Below, piece by piece: positions 1 to 12,500 of a stretch of DNA of 64,000 nt. How positions within the stretch are numbered: the stretch's first letter is position 1; each line of letters starts with the position of its first letter. Made by a program: the position numbers and the translations under genes. Under the pieces are notes generated by a model. That model saw only the letters and a list, made by a program, of their open reading frames with translations. It was not told where the DNA came from and made no database searches. The DNA comes from Mytilisepta virgata (lineage: Eukaryota > Mollusca > Bivalvia > Mytilida > Mytilidae), in NCBI GenBank assembly GCA_028015205.1, contig CM051521.1, positions 99,114,513 through 99,178,512 on the forward strand, in the 5' to 3' direction.

Positions 1-1228
1 CGATTCAAGGGATCATTTGATAGACACGGATTATTTAAACAGATACCTTGGATGCGCTTTAGCATTCGTCATAAGATAAGCAGAAATGACATTGAATTAA
101 ACTTTCAAAAGCCTCTATTTATGAAATATTTTGGATACTAAATACTAAACGCAAAAGGGGGCAATCACAATAGAGTAAAATTGACTTGTGCTTTGGGAAT
201 TGATACCTTACTTTTAATAAAATTGAAAAAATTATAAACTTCAAGATTCTGATAACTTGGCTATTGTGCCAAAATGTCAAATCAGTGACAAACCAAGCAG
301 ATGATCCCATTTACCGAATTGTATGTATACGAAGCTTCAGCGGATCGGGTACGTTCTGGAATGATTGTCAAGAAATGGTCAAGATACAGAGAAATGGACT
401 ATTAAAGATAGTCGAAGAATAGCAAAATAAGATCTATTCCTATGGTTACTTTTGTCAGATAAATGTTTGTTTTTCAGTCGAGAATATATCGTCTTTCATA
501 TTATAGTGATAGAAAATCTCTGGGATTGTGTGAAAGTTGGAGAGTTTCCCCTGCTCGTGTATGCTCATGTCTTACAGTGATGGCGTATTTATTCTTTAGA
601 TAAGTGCTCAATTTTTATCTTTTTAAGCCGATATATCTTGATGTGACTTGTGATTGGTTTTAAGTTTTGGGTTTTGAATTGTGAGATTGACGGATAAATT
701 AAATTATTACATTGAGTGAGGTGAAATATCGGGATTTCCGAGTGAAATCAAATTCGATAATTCACCCAGTGAAATCGAAAGTCATATTTCACTCTAGGAA
801 GTGACGTAATAATAGCCGTCGCCAACGACGTTGCTATACAATGGTCATCGCGTAATCATATAAAAACATTATCCCATGTATTTGTATTTTCTCGTTAAAA
901 TTTCTGAATACATGGAATATTTCAATGTAATAAGCAGAATAACTAATCTTGAAATTCGAATACCAAAGATCTACAACTCGTGACCGAAAAACACTAATAA
1001 TTCACTCGTGCGCTACGATGACTTAATAGTAAATAAATAGAAAGGAACATTAAAAACATTCTCGAGGAGATTCAGAACACTGTGGTGTGCAGAAAGAGAA
1101 GCATTGTGCAATACAAAATGCCTAAAGACATACTGAATTTTTGTGTTTCATATGAATCTTATTCATAACCTGGGATACCTGGTAAATATTTGACATAGGT
1201 GTTTTCAGTGCCGATTTAGTTACTGTAT
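1..1228. other. no gene seen; weak foldback near 714-800
   Basis: No exon or conserved protein was recognised. Around 714-800, pieces of gagtgaaata and their complement recur, giving an imperfect hairpin that ends in tttcactcta. It may be a small foldback element. Confidence 0.45.
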
Positions 1229-1270
1229 TCATGTCCTGCTGTAACAGTATACAATCCATGTATGTAATAA
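1229..1270 (+). repeat. isolated minisatellite monomer fragment
   Basis: The stretch tcatgtcctgctgtaacagt through catgtatgtaat is a partial copy of the 73/75-bp monomer whose array starts at about 1986. About 715 bp of an unrelated repeat lies between them. Confidence 0.75.
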
Positions 1271-1276
1271 AATTTT

Positions 1277-1985
1277 TGATACCAATTTTGATGCACAAGA
1301 TGTGCACATTTCGTCGATTTACGACTCATCAGTTGTGCTCAAGGCCTAAAAAGTTGAAAACCAAAACAATTCAAAAGGTTCAAGAGCAAGTTCAAAAATA
1401 CCAAAGGGGTAAAGCCAAAACCATCTAAGGACAGAGCTATGCACTTAGTTTTCACAAATTGTACAATTTTGTAGCATTGAATTTAAAGTTCCAATTTCGG
1501 GCTAGTATCGAAATATTAGCAATTGAGCTGGGGATACCCTCGTGGAATTGGAGTCCACCAGCAGTGGAATTAATTCAGTGGTTCAAAAAAAATCTGATAC
1601 CAATTTTGATGCAAAAAATGTGCACATTTCGTCGATTTAAGACTCACAGTTGTGCTCAAGGCCTAAAATTTTTAAAACCAAAACAACAATTCAAAAGGCT
1701 GAAGAACAAATTAAAAAAAAAAACAAAATGACCAAAAGGGTTTAAGCCAAAACCATCTAAGGGCCCAGCTATGCACGAGGCAGATACTCCTAAGTTTTCA
1801 CAAATTTTACAATTTTGTAACAGTGAATTTTAAGTATCAATTTCGGATTAGTATATAAATATTAGCAACTAAGCTGGATATAACCTCGGGGACTTAGAGT
1901 CCAACAGCAGTGGCATCGACTCAGTGGTTAAAATAAAATTCTGATACCAAAATGATGCACAAGATGTGCATATTCCGTAGAAAAT
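1277..1985 (+). repeat. ~330-bp dispersed repeat in about 2.1 tandem copies
   Basis: The motif gataccaattttgatgc starts units at 1278, 1596 and 1943. Each is followed by gtgcacatttcgtcgattt-like sequence, the gctcaaggcctaaa box and aagccaaaaccatctaagg. The third unit stops after about 40 bases and passes directly into the minisatellite. It resembles a dispersed repeat I associate with mussel genomes (recall, not searched). Confidence 0.75.
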
Positions 1986-4900
1986 TGTATTCATGTGTAG
2001 GCATTACCTGAACAATGTTCCTGTCCTGTGGTAACAGTATACAACCAATGTATATAATTGTATTTATGTGTAGGCATTACCTGAACAATGTTCCTGTCCT
2101 GTGGTAACAGTATACAACTCATGTATGTAATTGTATTTATGTGTAGGCATTACCTGAACAGTGTTCCTATATCCTGTGGTAACAGTATACAACCCATGTA
2201 TGTAATTGTATTTATGTGTAGGCATTACCTGAACAATGTTCCTGTCCTGTGGTAACAGTATACAACCCGTGTATGTAATTGTATTTATGTGTAGGCATTA
2301 CCTGAACAATGTTTCTGTCCTGTGGTAACAGTATACAACCCATGTTTGTAATTGTATTTATGTGTAGACATTACCTCAACAATGTTCCTATGTCCTGTGG
2401 TAACAGTATACAACCCATGTATGTAATTGTATTCAGGTGTAGGCATTACCTGAACAATGTTCCTGTCCTGTTGTAACAGTATACAATCCATGTATGTAAT
2501 TGTATTCATGTGTAGCCATTACCTGAACAATGTTACTATGTCCTGTGGTAACAGTATACAACCCATGTATGTAATTGTATTTATATGTAGGCATTACCTG
2601 TATTTATGTGTAGGCATTACCTGAACAATGTTACTATGTCCTGTTGTAACAGTATACAACCCATGTATGTAATTGTATTTATATGTAGGCATTACCTGAA
2701 CAATGTTCCTGTCCTGTGGTAACAGTATACAACCCGTGTATGTAATTGTATTTATGTGTAGGCATTACCTGAACAATGTTCCTGTCCTGTGGTAACAGTA
2801 TACAACCCATGTATGTAATTGTATTTATGTGTAGGCATTACCTGAACAATGTTACTATGTCCTGTGGTAACAGTATACAACCCATGTATGTAATTGTATT
2901 TATGTGTAGGCATTACCTGAACAATGTTACTATGTCCTGTGGTAACAGTATACAACCCATGTATGTAATTGTATTTATGTGTAGGCATTACCTGAACAAT
3001 GTTCCTGTCCTGTGGTAACAGTATACAACCCATGTATGTAATTGTATTTATGTGTAGGCATTACCTGAACAATGTTACTATGTCCTGTGGTAACAGTATA
3101 CAACCCATGTATGTAATTGTATTTATGTGTAGGCATTACCTGAACAATGTTCCTGTCCTGTGGTAACAGTATACAACCCATGTATGTAATTGTATTTATG
3201 TGTAGGCATTACCTGAACAGTGTTCCTATATCCTGTGGTAACAGTATACAACCCATGTATGTAATTGTATTTATGTGTAGGCATTACCTGAACAATGTTC
3301 CTGTCCTGTGGTAACAGTATACAACTCATATATGTAATTGTATTTATGTGTAGGCATTACCTGAACAATGTTACTATGTCCTGTGGTAACAGTATACAAC
3401 CCATGTATGTAATTGTATTTATGTGTAGGCATTACCTGAACAATGTTCCTGTCCTGTGGTAACAGTATACAACTCATATATGTAATTGTATTTATGTGTA
3501 GGCATTACCTGAACAATGTTACTATGTCCTGTGGTAACAGTATACAACCCATGTATGTAATTGTATTTATGTGTAGGCATTACCTGAACAATGTTACTAT
3601 GTCCTGTGGTAACAGTATACAACCCATGTATGTAATTGTATTTATGTGTAGACATTACCTCAACAATGTTCCTATGTCCTGTTGTAACAGAATAAAACCC
3701 ATGTATGTAATTGTATTTATGTGTAGGCACTACCTGTATTTATGTGTAGGCATTACCTGAACAATGTTCCTATGTCCTGTGGTAACAGTATACAACCCAT
3801 GTTTGTAATTGTATTTATGTGTAGACATTACCTCAACAATGTTCCTATGTCCTGTGGTAACAGTATACAACCCGTGTATGTAATTGTATTTATGTGTAGA
3901 CATTACCTGAACAGTGTTCCTATGTCCTGTGGTAACAGTATACAACCCATGTATGTAATTGTATTTATGTGTAGGCATTACCTGAACAATGTTCCTATGT
4001 CCTGTGGTAACAGTATACAACCCATGTATGTAATTGTATTTATGTGTAGACATTACCTCAACAATGTTCCTATGTCCTGTGGTAACAGTATACAACCCGT
4101 GTATGTAATTGTATTTATGTGTAGGCATTACCTGAACAATGTTCCTATGTCCTGTTGAATCAGTATACAACACGTGTATGTAATTGTATTTATGTGTAGA
4201 CATTACCTGAACAATGTTCCTATGTCCTGTTGCATCAGTATACAACCCGTGTGTGTAACTGTATTTACATGTAGGCATTACCTGTATTTATGTGTAGGCA
4301 TTACCTGAACAATGTTCCTATGTCCTGTGGTAACAGTATACAACCCATGTATGTAATTGTATTTATGTGTAGGCATTACCTGAACAGTGTTCCTATATCC
4401 TGTGGTAACAGTATGCAACCTGTGTAGGTAATTGTATTTATGTGTATGCATTACCTGAGCAATGTTCCTATTTCCTGATGTAACAGTATACAACCAATGT
4501 ACGTAATTGTATTTATGTGTAGGCATTACCTGAAAATTGTTCCATGTCCCGTGGTAACAGTATACAACCCGTGTATGTAATTGTATTTATGTGTAGGCAC
4601 TACCTGTATTTATGTGTAGGCATTACCTGAAAAATGTTCCTATGTCCTGTGTTAACAGTATACAACCCATGTATGTAATTGTATTTATGTGTTGGCATTA
4701 CCTGAAAAATGTTCCTATGTCCTGTGGTAACAGTATACAACCTGTGTATGTAATTGTATTTATGTGTAGGCACTACCTGTATTTATGTGTAGGCATTACC
4801 TGAAAAATGTTCCTATGTCCTGTGGTAACAGTATACAACCCATGTATGTAATTGTATTTATGTGTTGGCATTACCTGAAAAATGTTCCTATGTCCTGTGG

Positions 4901-6284
4901 TAACAGTATACAACCCATGTATGTAATTGTATTTATGTGTTGGCATTATCTGAAAAATGTTCCTTTGTCCTGTGGTAACATTATACAATCTATGTATTAA
5001 ATTTATTTGTGTGTAGGCATTACCTGAACAATGTTCCTATATCCTGTGGTAACAGTATACAACCCATGTATGTAATTGTATTTATGTGTAGGCATTACCT
5101 GAACAGTGTTCCTATATCCTGTGGTAACAGTATACAACCCATGTATGTAATTGTATTTATGTGTAGGCATTACCTGAACAATGTTCCTATGTCCTGATGT
5201 AAAAGTATACAACCAATGTACGTAATTGTATTTATGTGTAGGCATTACCTGAAAATTGTTCTATGTCCCGTGGTAACAGTATACAACCCGTGTATGTAAT
5301 TGTATTTATGTGTAGGCACTACCTGAACAATGTTCCTATGTCCTGATGTAAAAGTATACAACCAATGTACGTAATTGTATTTATGTGTAGGCATTACCTG
5401 AAAATTGTTCTATGTCCCGTGGTAACAGTATACAACCCGTGTATGTAATTGTATTTATGTGTTGGCATTACCTGAAAAATGTTCCTATGTCCTGTGGTAA
5501 CAGTATACAACCCATGTATGTAATTGTATTTATGTGTTGGCATTACCTGAAAAATGTTCCTATGTCCTGTGGTAACAGTATACAACCCATGTATGTAATT
5601 GTATTTATGTGTTGGCATTATCTGAAAAATGTTCCTTTGTCCTGTGGTAACATTATACAATCTATGTATTAAATTTATTTGTGTGTAGGCATTACCTGAA
5701 CAATGTTCCTATGTCCTGATGTAAAAGTATACAACCAATGTACGTAATTGTATTATTGTGTAGGCATTACCTGAAAATTGTTCTATGTCCCGTGGTAACA
5801 GCAAACAACCCATCCATGTAATTGTATTTATGTGTAGGCATTACCTGAAAATTGTTCCTATGTCCTGTGGTAACAGTATACAACCCGTGTATGTAATTGT
5901 ATTTATGTGTAGGCACTATCTGTATTTATGTGTAGGCATTACCTGAAAAATGTTCCTATGTCCTGTGGTAACAGTATACAACCCATGTATGTAATTGTAT
6001 TTATGTGTTGGCATTATCTGAAAAATGTTCCTTTGTCCTGCGGTAACATTATACAATTTATGTATTAAATTTGTGTGTAGGCACTACCTGAACAATGTTC
6101 CTATGTCCTGTGGTAACAGTATACAACCCATGTATGTAATTGTATTTATGTGTAGGCATTACCTGAACAATGTTCCTATGTCCTGTGGTAACAGTATACA
6201 ACCCATGTATGTAATTGTATTTATGTGTAGGCATTATCTGAAAATTGTTCCTATGTCCTGTGGTAACAGTATACAACCCATGTA
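1986..6284 (+). repeat. 73/75-bp minisatellite array, about 57 copies
   Basis: The monomer core is tgtaggcattacctgaacaa, then tgtcctgtggtaacagtata and caacccatgtatgtaattg. Monomers are 73 bp (gttcctgtcc) or 75 bp (gttcctatgtcc). In the left part 73- and 75-bp forms alternate as 148-bp dimers. In the right part a block with the tgttggcatt variant recurs at about 672-bp spacing (landmarks near 4977 and 5649, with a third shorter-spaced copy near 6051). Short duplications of tgtatttatgtgtaggcatt occur near 2598, 3735, 4285, 4606, 4778 and 5922. The 75-bp form is divisible by three, so long frames are open on both strands by periodicity alone. Confidence 0.97.
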
Positions 6285-6389
6285 CATAGCAGTGAAATAA
6301 AACTAATAGAGGTTTTTTCAACTGACCCTTTATCTACAAAATTTGATAGCCTTGATGTCTATATTCACTTTTTTTTTTATAAATAAAAA

Positions 6390-6395
6390 TTTATT
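6390..6395 (-). terminator. PARN: candidate PARN polyadenylation signal AATAAA
   Basis: AATAAA on the minus strand about 145 bases after the stop codon. Other AT-rich sites nearby could serve, so this is only a candidate. The minisatellite starts about 100 bases further on. Confidence 0.4.
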
Positions 6396-6539
6396 TGCAT
6401 TTAGGTCCCTTTATATTCATGCAAGTAAATGTATTCAGTTATTCATATTATTTTATCAATTTTGTTTCTAATAGGCTAACATGATTCTCCAAGAATTGCA
6501 TTGAATTTCTTCCATTGTGTCTGTACTGTTTCATTAGTG

Positions 6540-6595
6540 TCATCCCCACATTTCTGGTTCTTCAAACATTTTCTCTTCCATATCTGTTTTGCTAT
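6540..6595 (-). CDS. PARN: PARN terminal coding exon 22
   Basis: Residues 596-613, [18 protein letters not shown], then TGA. The end resembles the human terminus FEVPDTW. Phase 1 fits exon 21. The short length and low complexity make it the easiest exon to miss. Confidence 0.87.
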
Positions 6596-9500
6596 CTGTA
6601 ATAGACCAATAATCATTAAGATAAAAACAAAACCCATTAATACAGACTTGGGTCATAGTAAATCATTCAAAAAGTAACATTTCAATTTTCTCACACTTTT
6701 CCCTTCTTTCAACTATTAATATTTTGTTGATTTGTAAAGAGGATTTTTTAAATGGAGGAATCAAATTTTTTTTTGCCATTTAAAAAAAAATTGATGTAAA
6801 TGAATTATTTCAGATATACTTAAAAGCAATTGATTAAGAATTTAATACTACAGAAGGATGTATAATTGTTCACTGGGTCCTCTGTAAAAAAAAAATTCTC
6901 TACCATTTTGCATAACTTAAGAAGATACTAAAAGTACTGAAACTAAAATTCACAAATAAAAGGATACTCAAAATTCAGATAGGTATAGTGTGGGAATCTC
7001 AATGTTTTCAAATTTATAAAGACAAATCTGTTTTGAAGTTCAGGGCATTCCTCCTAGGTACCCCCCAGTACATCAATGAATGCATCTATTGTGTATCTTC
7101 TTATAAGGAGATCTCAACCATTTCATAGTTATTTGACAATATGTGAATTTTAAGGGGTTTTGGGGGACGGGGTGGATAAAGCCCCTTCTAATATGACAGA
7201 AGACAGACCTTTAATTTCACCTCCTTTTAAATTGGGAGACTTAATAATGAATTTGTTTGTTCTGTCCTCATTTTTGACCCCATAATTTTGGCACACGATC
7301 GACCTGGTATATGCATGTTAAGAATAGGAAAACGAAATAATATGTCATACCTTTGGCATTATTATTTCATTTTGCTTTCAAAAAATTATCTTTCTTGTTC
7401 CTTCAAATAGCTGTTTTAACGTCAAAGACCATGTTGTTAATAAATATGCAACACGTGACCTGGATCTTGCTTCAGTTTTGGAGCATCTCACAAATCATTT
7501 TTACTAAATGTGTTCAACGTTTGTGGACATTTATCTTGTTAGAATATATATGACAATAACTTTTTAATATCTAATAAGAGGCTTTGTTTTAAAAAAGAAA
7601 TTTCATTTCATTTATATATTTCAAATTTATTCCTCTGAGAAACGCGAATTCAGAAGTCCATTCTAAATTTGTTTCGTATTTATTTTCAAAAGATAACTTC
7701 CAGGAAGAAAAAAAATCAATAAAATTTATTTTAAAGTCGTTCTCATTACAACTATTTTTAATACAGTAGATGGTTAAAATGGTTTAGAATGACAAAATGA
7801 ACACTCGATCAGGACTGAAAGTTATAACTTACTGAAAATATTAAAATTACCAAATGTCATCAGCCGGTAAAATATTACAGACACTCTTAGTTGTAAATTA
7901 AATTGAATTTCCTTCGCGTTCACACTTCTGTAACTTTTCATATTTATATGCTTAATTTTGCTCAAAACAGAGTCTTCTCTAACACCCATTTGTTATTCAA
8001 TAAAATTGTCTTTCTATAAATGTTATTCTACAGTGAATAACAGCATGCAACCCTATGCATTGCACCTTGATTTAAAATTTTATTAAGTTCATAGAAACTA
8101 TTTGCAGATTGGGAGTACTTTTTCCAGACCATTGTGACAACAATCCAGCACTACCAGTGCTGGACTAAAATTCAGGGTATAAGCATTACCAGTAATATAA
8201 TTTCAGAAAGCAGAGGTAAAAAAAAGTACAAATCTGACTTATGTAATTTCATTACTGTATATAGTTTTCTTTATTTTTAATTTCAAGAGATATTTTGTAA
8301 ATTTAGTCCACATATATCTCTGACTTTTTTGGAAGGACCTTATGTTCATAAGTTTCTAGAAGTTAGACTTTCTCATTTCTTTTAGCAAATGTCTATACAA
8401 TTATAGCATTTCTCATATGTTGGTCAGTGTTTGAAATAAGCAGCTTACAGATTTATATGCAAAACAAAATCTACAAAAACTGTTAATTTTAGAATATAGC
8501 AAATATGCAGAGGATTTCCCCATTTTGCAACTGGGTGACCAAATTAATCATAATCACTATTATTTGTATACTTATGTATTACACAAATATCTAGTACCAG
8601 ACATGAAAAACATTCCCATACAAATTGATAAGTATAACAATTTAAGATGCTGAAACTATTATAAGAAATCAATCAATTAAACCGGTGGAGTAAACATGCT
8701 TAAAAAGAACATGATACAAAATGAGAAATCATAGGCAATTATCTCCCTTACCCAAGTTAAACAGGGGAAATAACCATAATTGTCTCCCTTTGGTCCTGAG
8801 GATTAAATTATCTTCTTTGGGTAACTTGGTTAAGGGAGGAAACTTTTCTCACTGGTCATGAAAACAGTGCACAAAATAACAAACACTTTTCATTCTTAAA
8901 ACTAGTATCTACATACCTTTTTCCTTTATGGTTTCTGACTGACCATTTTTAACAGTACCCTTCAATGCATCAGCATAAGTTGGAATCTCTGGTGGTTTTA
9001 CAATAGTCTCTGGTAATGGTGGCGTTATAGATCTAGATACAAATGGTGGTGCACTGTAATGAGAAAAGTACTGGAGAATAGCCTTGTGTAATATTCATTT
9101 TCTAGCATGTAACACCCTGAAGATAAATAAATAATTATTCTGTGACACAAATTGTGATACACTGTATGTACAATATCTCATCAGCAGTGCTCAATATTTC
9201 CAGTCAACTACCTGAACCCTAATTCATTTTTTTTCACCACATGGAAGAAGTCTTCTTAATACAATTATAACATTTTTTTCATATTTATTGAAATATTGTA
9301 TTTTAATAATATTCCTTCAATTTACATTCATGAATAATACATTTGTATTGGATTATAATTTTAAAATAAAAAATCTTTAATACTGTGAAAATTTGTTAGT
9401 GTCGCACTCCACTGAAGATTTGTCTAAGAAGCATGTGTTACTGCTGACATGACATTTGGACAATCATAATTAATTTGACATATGAGAGTTAAGAGTATAT

Positions 9501-12500
9501 AATAATATTAGTTTAAGGAAATTTGGTTTGGTTTAATTTATTGGGGTTTCACTTTCAGTGCAATTGGCTATATTGTGGTGGCCAGTTTTTATTGGTGGAG
9601 GAAGTCTTAAAGACATTCGAGATAAAGGAGTTTGAGATATCAAGTATCAACTGTACATGTTGAAAAAGTAATTCAGTAAACAAGTCAATTACATTACAGA
9701 AAAGATGTAAATAGAGACATCTTTTAATACATGTACGTGTACACAAATGTACTTTGTATAACTGTAAAGAAATAAGTAAATTATTGGTATACATTTTCAT
9801 TTAAATACTTTCAATAAATCAAGTATGAAATATTCAACTTCTGATTTTATCTTTTTCCTGTTATCTTTGCTTTGATAATAAATTTTGTACTTTAAATGTA
9901 CTTTAAATCAATCCAACTGAAACACCAAACAGTGTTAAATTAACCATGAAGGTCATACTATCCATTTTACATGTTCTCAACAAAAAGTGATGCACGTACT
10001 CCCTTATATGGATATTTCTAATATATTTTGGTGGATAAATACTGCACAAGAACTAAAAAACCTTGTTTGTTACAAAGGCAGAGAACAGATCAGTGACATG
10101 ATGATGTGTGTACATATGATCTTTTTGTATGGTACAGTACATACAGGCCTTTGTGCCAACATTCAATTCTCTACCATCTAGATAAGTGTTACCCACTTTT
10201 TTGTATAATTCCAGTATTCCATTGATGGTTTCTCTATTAGAGTAAACCAATATGATAATGTAAGGATAGGTTGTCAGCATCAATGAAACAAAATCCCCCA
10301 GGACTTGAAACAGCTAACAAATGATACCTATTTTTTTTAAATTATTAAAGATTGACTGTTTTTTTTTTGTACTATGACGAAATAACCTCAGTTACATAGT
10401 GCACACTAAATTATCCATGAAGCAGGTTATCTAAAGGTAAGCATCAATTGCACTGAGTTTCTTCAAATAGAATAAAAACAAAATCTGATCCAAATAAACA
10501 CAAGAATACATATTTGTACATAATCCTTCATCCACATCAGTGATATTAAATAGAAGGAAAACCTGTTTATTTTATTTCAAGTATTTCAAGTGGAGGTGAG
10601 AACAAAACTTGTCACATCTGAATTTGTCTTTGGTGGTATCATATCTGACATGATGATCATTAATATGTTTGTAAAAAACTGAAGTTTCCTGATTTTACTT
10701 TATTCAGACATAAATGCACCTAATGAAACAGGATCAATACAGTAATAATTAAAACTTGCATCATAATTTTTTACTGACTGTACTGATATTTTATCTTAAA
10801 TCACATAAAATAGATTCATATTATAATGAATTTTAAGAAATAACTAATTAATGTACACAATAATTTAAATTTTCTGAATATAGATTATACACTGAAATGC
10901 AACTGTAAACTCTTGAACAGATCCATGTTAAGAAGTCAATGGGGAAAATTTGTGGCTTTTAGTTACTATAAATATAATACCAGTACATCCTTGCATAACT
11001 TTGGACATAAATGTTAACTAAGATTTTGGTAATCAACAGATCAGTGTTATTGTCACTTTAAAAAAAATCTATACACATGATACATTTACTTTCAGATTTT
11101 GGAGGTAGACTTTGACGAGTAATTTAAAAACTTCTCATTCACTCCTTATCCTGATTTGCAAAAATTATCAAAACAGCCCCATAAAGTCCGAAAGCAATTA
11201 AGTCATGATTACTGTGTATACAATGAGCATCATATGAAAAAATTGTACTACATTTTAAAAATTGTGTACATTTCAAATAACAATATGATATGTCCTCTTA
11301 AAAATTGTGGAAACAAAACTTACCTAACAATGTCACATTAAATTTTATTGATGTCATTTCTGTCACTCAAAAAAAGGAATTACATAATGATAATATAATA
11401 CCTGTCCTTGCAGAAAACTTGTTGCATTAAGGCATTTGCAGTGGCAATTTAATAACAACTAATGACAATAAATATATATTACTACATCTTATTTTCCATA
11501 TCAGTCCAGATATCATCCCAAGACTCCCCTATCAGCTAGTGGCCTCCCCCTTCAGCTACAACTGAAAACCTTACCATTTTTTTTATTTACAAATATTTCA
11601 GTAAAGCGTTTGCCACGTAAATATTACTTTTTTTGCCAGGGATACTGCTTTTTTGTCCCATAGGTCTGATAATGGCAATTTCACTTTCAACTGTATCATA
11701 TCTGCAGAACTACATAATATATCAACCCAGTTTATAAAGATATTTTAGAGAAATGTTTGAGACCAAAATAAATATTAAAACAGAATTTTTATCAAAAGTC
11801 CAACATAACAGACAGAACAAACCAAGACAAAAAAACAAGCATCAATCAATACCATTTAAATAAGCAAGAATACACTATACAAAGCAGTTAACAGCCTATT
11901 CTCTACAAAACTACAATATAAGTACATGAATAGTGGAATATATAATCCATATATATTTACCTTTCACTAGAACTCTGCCTGTAAGTATATTTATACATCA
12001 ACAAACAATTAAAATTATCCTTCAAATATTTTTAAAATCCGGTCGTGGGTGACCGTTGTTAATAAATCTTTCATATTATTGACTATGTAGTACCGACGAA
12101 TGATGTCGGATATCTACAGTCAATTCAAAAATGCAAAAAACACAGTAAATTAGGCCATTTATTTTTAATTAATTGGTTTACGGATTTTTTTTTAAAAAAA
12201 TAGGGTCGGTCGATGGGGAAGAATTTTTAAAAAAAGAGGGAAAATCATGTACAATGAAGACTGATTTTGAACAAAGGCTGCAAATGATCAGTTAATTCCC
12301 TCTTTTGAAACCCAAATGTCAGAACATCTATCTTGAAAGGTGTTGTTCAGTTAAGATCGCCGATTTTTTCATCTGTTACCTTAATCATCTACCATTCCCT
12401 TTTTAAGGGATCGAACTCGTCAACTACGACAACATACATTTTCACTTAGAAAATGAGTGGATTCGATATCTTACGAAATCAGGATATTCATACGAAACAA

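Noticed and set aside
3730..4278. 182-codon minus-strand frame in the minisatellite as a real gene
   Set aside because: The frame is a by-product of a 75-bp period; equally long frames exist on the opposite strand, and there is no initiation context or conserved domain.
2000..6284. CRISPR array
   Set aside because: Units are head-to-tail without unique spacers, and the genome is animal.
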